Shown: one piece after another, positions 49,961-54,271 of the stretch | Position numbering within the stretch: the first letter of the stretch is position 1 | Layout of the letters: the number at the start of each line of letters is the position of its first letter | Assembly (NCBI GenBank): GCA_023131835.1 | Contig: JAGLZA010000023.1 | Location: 1-54,271 of the forward strand | Origin: Caldifarciminota bacterium | Lineage (GTDB): Bacteria > Hydrothermota > UBA3072 | Length of the DNA: 54,271 nt | Direction: 5' to 3' | Program-made: the position numbers and the translations under genes | The notes under the pieces: generated by a model | Seen by the model: only the letters and a program-made list of their open reading frames with translations | Told to the model about the DNA's origin: nothing | Database searches by the model: none

Positions 49961-52900
49961 ATGGACGGTCAAGCTGCTAAAATTTCTGTTGATGAGTTCA
50001 TGGCTAACTACAAGGCCGGAACAGGAGTTCCGCCTGAAAAGGCTCCGCCGGTCTCAGGGAAAATGTCTGTTGATGAGTTCATGGCTGGATATAAAACCGG
50101 TGTGCCATCTATCGAGAAGCCTGCTGAAAAACCGGCAGCCGTCCCGGGAGCGCCTACCATGTTGGAGCGTGGCAAGGAAGCGGTCGCAGATTTCTTCCGT
50201 CCGTCTTTTGCGCCTGAACCTACTGTTCCTGCTGGCATGGAAAGAATGCCGGAGTCTGCTATTCCTACTGGCATGTCAATGGATATTCCTACCCGTAGGG
50301 GTGAAATTAGTGGAAGACTCGGCCAAATCGATACTGAATTAGCGGAATCGGCGAAAGCTTTTGAGACAACAAAAGCATTGCCTGAAAATTTCAAGGCTGC
50401 ATCGGACAATATAGAAAATTTGAAAACTCAACTTGAGGGAATAACCTCTCAGGCGGTCAACGACTCATTGCCTCCCGATCTATACGAACAATATACCGCA
50501 CTTCGTCCACAATACGAAAAAGCTATTGAAGATTACAATGCTTCGATAAATGACTTTAACCTTGTCGCTCAGAGTGGAGTTGATGCTCACAATGCCAAAA
50601 TAGCAGAAGCTCAGGAGCTGATGGGCGAATGGGAAGACCTGGAGCAACAAGAATACGGGGCGGAAATGATGCGTCCCGTATCAACTATTACTGGCGAGCA
50701 TGTTCCTACTTTTGAAGAGAAGGCCGCAGGCGGTAGGGCGGCTATGGCCATAGTTCCCTATGGTTTTGCATCGGTGGTCCGCGGAATGATTCCTGGAGCA
50801 CTTGAACGTGCTGTTATGGATCCGATAACTAAAGCAGTTGTCGGCAAAGAATATGTCTCCCCTATCGACGAGGCCCTGAAGATAGGAAAATATTTACCTG
50901 AAGCAGGCCAAGTGGCGATAGGTGCTCCCGCCCACATGGCAGGTATGATTGCTCCCCTGAGAGCATCATCCCAATTAGCGGGTGCGTTAATGGAGGCCGT
51001 AGGTCTTCCGCTTAACTTGGTATTGAGAACTGGTCCCGTAATGGATCGAATAACAGGACATATTATTCATGGTGGTCTTACGGGTGCTGCTTACGGTGCT
51101 CTTGAGGCCGGAACTCCAAAAGGCATGGCTGAAGACGCTGCTTTTTTTTGTGCGCTTGAAGGTGGTCTCGGGGCTGTTGGCGGAATATTCAGGAAAATAT
51201 TTTCCGCTAATTGGTATAGAAGTTTAGAAGTCAAAGAACGCGGTCTTGTTGTTCAATCTCTTGATGACATGCTTGACAGGGGATATTCCGAGGGAGAAAT
51301 TTTAAAACAATGGAATAATCCGATGTGGCGAGGGGAAGCTTTGGCGAGAAGGGCTGTAAGGGAGCCTCCACTTGAACCTGCGGCGCCTGGCTTATCTGAA
51401 ACACAAAGGGATCTTGCTAAAGAGGTTATTCGTGAAAAAATGGCAGAACAGCCTCTTGTTCCTGCCATACCCGAAGAGCCAATTCCAGTTGTTTCCCCAA
51501 TGGAAATAGTTCCCGGCGTCCCGCCGGTGATGCCGGAACCAATGCCTGAACTTCCACCAGGCCAAGGATTTGAACTTGTCGAGCCTGAACCTGAAACAAG
51601 GCTACGTCCGGGTCCCGAAAAAATAATAGGGCCTGAGTATCCTGAAGGTGCTGAATATGTGGCCGAAAGGCCTGCACCGGAAGAACTTGTCGTTGAACAT
51701 AAACCTGTCCTGGGCTCACATGGTTTACCATGGAAAAGGGAAAGCAATGCCTTAAAGGCCTTTGAATCCAAAAGATTGAAGGATATGGGGATTACCGAAG
51801 AAACACATGAAGTTGTACCGGTTAAGAATGGATTTGGAATTGCAAGGAAAACTGAAGAGGTTATTGAACCTGAAGTTGTGCCAGAGATTGAGACTAAACC
51901 TGAAGTTGCCATGCCTGAAGAAGTCCCAACCGAACTTGAAAAAATGTCTCTTCCGGAACTTCTTTCTGCTCATGAAAAAGGTGGTGCATTCAATTTAGAA
52001 AATAAAGAACCTGAAACGACATGGGGAGAACCTTGCAGAGCAAAGTTCGAAGAACTGACAGGAGAAAAATGGAGTCCTGAGACAACCAGGAAAGCCAAAA
52101 AAGGAATTGTACCAGAAGTTGAAAAACCTGAAAAACCAATAGTCGAAGCTTTTCCGGTTACTGAAGTTCCTGCCGCCAAAAAACCTGCCGAAGTCCCCAT
52201 GTCTTCAGAGTTAAGGGAATTGCACGATCATAAAGCAAGAGCTTTGGGATTTGAGAAAGCCGGGGGGAGTTTTGTTGAAGGATATCTGAAGAAATTGGCA
52301 AAGGTCGCAGAGAAAACGGATATGTCTGCGGCCATGGCGGCCTATGAAGCATTAAGTGAATACAAGAAAGGAAATATAAATCAAGCGTCGCTAGAAGCTG
52401 AGAAGATTTTGGGGAAATTGCATAAGGCAGAGGTTGCATTGAGAGTTGAGAAAGAACCTGTTGCTGAGGTTCTGGCGAAAGAACCTTGGGGGATGACAAG
52501 GGATGAATGGGTTGATGGACACATTAAATCCCCTGCAATGCACAGAGAGCATGTCCTGAGAGCCCTTAAATCCGGCAAACTCACTTCCGAGAAATATGCA
52601 GAACTTCACGAAAAGGACTATGGGCCTCTCCCGGAATTTATGCCCGAAGCTAAAAAAGTAGCTGAACTCGACAAGGTAACTGGTCTTGATCCTGATGGAT
52701 TGCGTCAGAAAATTTATGATATGCTCAACACTGAATTAGCTGACCTTGAAGCCAAGGGCATCTCAAAGGGAATATCTGCAAGAATTACTCAAGCAAATGC
52801 CGTTGAGTCCTTAAAAATGGATGGCATTATTTTAAAATACCCTGGAGTTGTTAAAAGGGCTTTAGGCTATCTACCAGAAATATCTACAGAAGCGCGGCGG

Positions 52901-54271
52901 GCAGAATTAATTTCAAAATATCTCAAGGATGGTATTTCGAGGGAAGAAGCTGGGGAAAAAGCAGATGTTGAGTTGGCTAAAAAACCCAAGCCCGAAGTCG
53001 TGCCAGAAGTTGAGAAAGAGCCAGTTGCTGAGATTTCTGAGAAGCTTCTATCGTTTGATGATTGGGCGGCTAATCAACCTGCGGGAGAAAGGAATCAATG
53101 GATTAGAACCCGACTTAATGAGCAGGACATACCATTAAAGCCCACTTCGGTAAGAGGAAAGAGTAACTACCAGAATGCCGCAAGGAAAGCCGCAAAAGAA
53201 TTTGATGAAATTTTTAAGAAAAGATATCAAGTTTATCTTGAAAAAATCAAACTCAAAGCTGTACCGAAAATTGAGAAAGAACTTCCTTCGGTCTATCGTC
53301 CTCGTGGCCTCAAAGATGCTATAGAGCTTCGGAAAGAAACTGGTAGCCTTGAAACTTATGATTTGCAAAGTCAAGCCGAATGGCTGGGAGATAAGCATCC
53401 GCCGAAAGATGGTAAATTAACCCTTTATAGAGCTACGCCAACCGGCGAGGAAATTAAACCTGGAGATTATGTCACAAACGATCTTGCCTATGCCAAATTA
53501 CACATAAAAGCCAATTTGGGTGGTAAGGGAAAGATTGCAAAAATTGAGGCTATTCTCGATGATATTTTTCCTGCGGATGCTTCTAAAGAATTCTGGTATG
53601 CACCGAAGTCAATAGAAAAAGAACCCATCTCAGAAACCAAATCCCGCCTCCTCGAAAACATCAAATCCGAAAAAGGATCATCCGAACTCATAAATGATCT
53701 GTCTCGCCTCGGGGCCGATATAATGAAACGCGGCCATACGACCTACAAAGCTTTTACGGCAGAGATGAAAACTGAACTGAGTAGTGTCTGGGAAAAAATC
53801 AAATCCTTGATACGCAAAGCTTATTTTGCGGCTAAGAAGATTATCGCCACAGTTAAAAGATGGAATGAAAAGCCGGATACATGGGAAGTCTACGATAAAG
53901 AAAATGGTGAAATTGTTGACGTATTTAAACCCGGAGAAAACAAAATAGACCATGCTGATATTGATATACTTTTAGGAATTGATAAACGGTGGGGAATAAG
54001 AAAAGCTAAAAAAATTCCAGTTGAAATGCTTCCAAGAATAATCAAGAGTGAGCGGGGTGCTGTCGAAATTGGTAAACCCAAACCCAAACCAAAACCTGAA
54101 GTTGGTCGGGAAGTCATAAGCAAGGATGGGACTACTGTTGATTGGGATAAGTCAAAAGTCATTACAAAAGAAAAGGTGACTCGTACTTGTTATGCGACTT
54201 ACAACAAAGACGGCTCTTTTAAAAAATGGAGAACCAGAGAGGCGATAAACAAGATCAAGGTACTCAAAAAA
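49961..54271 (+). CDS. Giant polyvalent virion protein, open at window end
   Basis: An uninterrupted frame of 1437 codons starting MDGQAAKISVDEFMANYKAG. A tandem SVDEFMA-x-YK motif begins it; a membrane-like central region (GGLTGAAYGALEAG) follows. Long Pro/Glu linkers (EKPV/EPE) separate modules. Near the end LTLYRATPTGEEIKPGDYVT resembles an ADP-ribosyltransferase-type start and a YKAFTAEMKTEL helical region follows. Probably ejected with DNA and continues as the C-terminal part at 1-1226. Confidence 0.65.
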   Translation, partial: MDGQAAKISVDEFMANYKAGTGVPPEKAPPVSGKMSVDEFMAGYKTGVPSIEKPAEKPAAVPGAPTMLERGKEAVADFFRPSFAPEPTVPAGMERMPESAIPTGMSMDIPTRRGEISGRLGQIDTELAESAKAFETTKALPENFKAASDNIENLKTQLEGITSQAVNDSLPPDLYEQYTALRPQYEKAIEDYNASINDFNLVAQSGVDAHNAKIAEAQELMGEWEDLEQQEYGAEMMRPVSTITGEHVPTFEEKAAGGRAAMAIVPYGFASVVRGMIPGALERAVMDPITKAVVGKEYVSPIDEALKIGKYLPEAGQVAIGAPAHMAGMIAPLRASSQLAGALMEAVGLPLNLVLRTGPVMDRITGHIIHGGLTGAAYGALEAGTPKGMAEDAAFFCALEGGLGAVGGIFRKIFSANWYRSLEVKERGLVVQSLDDMLDRGYSEGEILKQWNNPMWRGEALARRAVREPPLEPAAPGLSETQRDLAKEVIREKMAEQPLVPAIPEEPIPVVSPMEIVPGVPPVMPEPMPELPPGQGFELVEPEPETRLRPGPEKIIGPEYPEGAEYVAERPAPEELVVEHKPVLGSHGLPWKRESNALKAFESKRLKDMGITEETHEVVPVKNGFGIARKTEEVIEPEVVPEIETKPEVAMPEEVPTELEKMSLPELLSAHEKGGAFNLENKEPETTWGEPCRAKFEELTGEKWSPETTRKAKKGIVPEVEKPEKPIVEAFPVTEVPAAKKPAEVPMSSELRELHDHKARALGFEKAGGSFVEGYLKKLAKVAEKTDMSAAMAAYEALSEYKKGNINQASLEAEKILGKLHKAEVALRVEKEPVAEVLAKEPWGMTRDEWVDGHIKSPAMHREHVLRALKSGKLTSEKYAELHEKDYGPLPEFMPEAKKVAELDKVTGLDPDGLRQKIYDMLNTELADLEAKGISKGISARITQANAVESLKMDGIILKYPGVVKRALGYLPEISTEARRAELISKYLKDGISREEAGEKADVELAKKPKPEVVPEVEKEPVAEISEKLLSFDDWAANQPAGERNQWIRTRLNEQDIPLKPTSVRGKSNYQNAARKAAKEFDEIFKKRYQVYLEKIKLKAVPKIEKELPSVYRPRGLKDAIELRKETGSLETYDLQSQAEWLGDKHPPKDGKLTLYRATPTGEEIKPGDYVTNDLAYAKLHIKANLGGKGKIAKIEAILDDIFPADASKEFWYAPKSIEKEPISETKSRLLENIKSEKGSSELINDLSRLGADIMKRGHTTYKAFTAEMKTELSSVWEKIKSLIRKAYFAAKKIIATVKRWNEKPDTWEVYDKENGEIVDVFKPGENKIDHADIDILLGIDKRWGIRKAKKIPVEMLPRIIKSERGAVEIGKPKPKPKPEVGREVISKDGTTVDWDKSKVITKEKVTRTCYATYNKDGSFKKWRTREAINKIKVLKK

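Overview
The window is almost wall-to-wall phage DNA. The late region (about 25.6-54.3 kb, + strand) carries a recognisable P22-like podovirus morphogenesis set in the usual order: small and large terminase, P22-type portal, scaffold, P22-type coat protein, gp4-like head completion protein, gp10-like tail proteins, then long low-complexity virion proteins. No host genes and no integrase are visible, so this is read as most of one tailed-phage genome (podovirus-like, Gram-negative host inferred). Both window ends lie inside very long reading frames of the large polyvalent virion-protein type, so the window probably starts and stops inside one giant gene.

Layout: (1) 1-3.24 kb +: end of the giant gene, an XhlA-like membrane protein, a decayed holin start, two exported fibronectin-III-like proteins, and an endolysin. 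(2) 3.3-12.2 kb -: early recombination operon (RusA, DUF2303, SMC/Rad50-like ATPase, Gp3/RDF-like protein, RecE-like nuclease), with a homing-endonuclease-like gene inserted before almost every gene. (3) 12.2 kb: an overlapping promoter switch facing a Cro/YdaS-like gene, then small + strand genes and a tRNA-like remnant. (4) 14.3-17.6 kb -: an operon of small membrane and hypothetical proteins. (5) 17.6-25 kb +: a GIY-YIG nuclease fused to a helix-turn-helix at a second operator, primase-helicase, an iteron-rich origin bounded by a 17-bp inverted repeat, SSB and an SF2 helicase. (6) 25.1 kb to the end: late genes.

The dominant feature is an invasion by free-standing mobile-nuclease-like genes: twelve members of one 'YGGRG' HNH-like family (one broken by a stop codon), two HNH-AP2 proteins and one GIY-YIG protein, about 8 kb or 15% of the window. 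They sit between intact genes, usually touching the next gene by an ATGA or TAATG overlap. Many are preceded by RNA-like structure: hairpins that hide the ribosome binding site, and a recurring element with an 8-13 bp outer stem closing a 37-47 nt loop with a small inner helix. The same style of ribosome-site sequestration occurs before the major capsid gene (12-bp perfect stem), which suggests translational timing is widely used in this phage.

Replication is probably run by the primase-helicase, SSB, helicase and RecE/RusA/SMC recombination genes around the iteron origin. Two promoter switches (12.2 and 17.6 kb) divide leftward from rightward early transcription, and a promoter near 25.1 kb may start the late operon. 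Assignments rest on reading the translated sequence by eye; no database search was possible.
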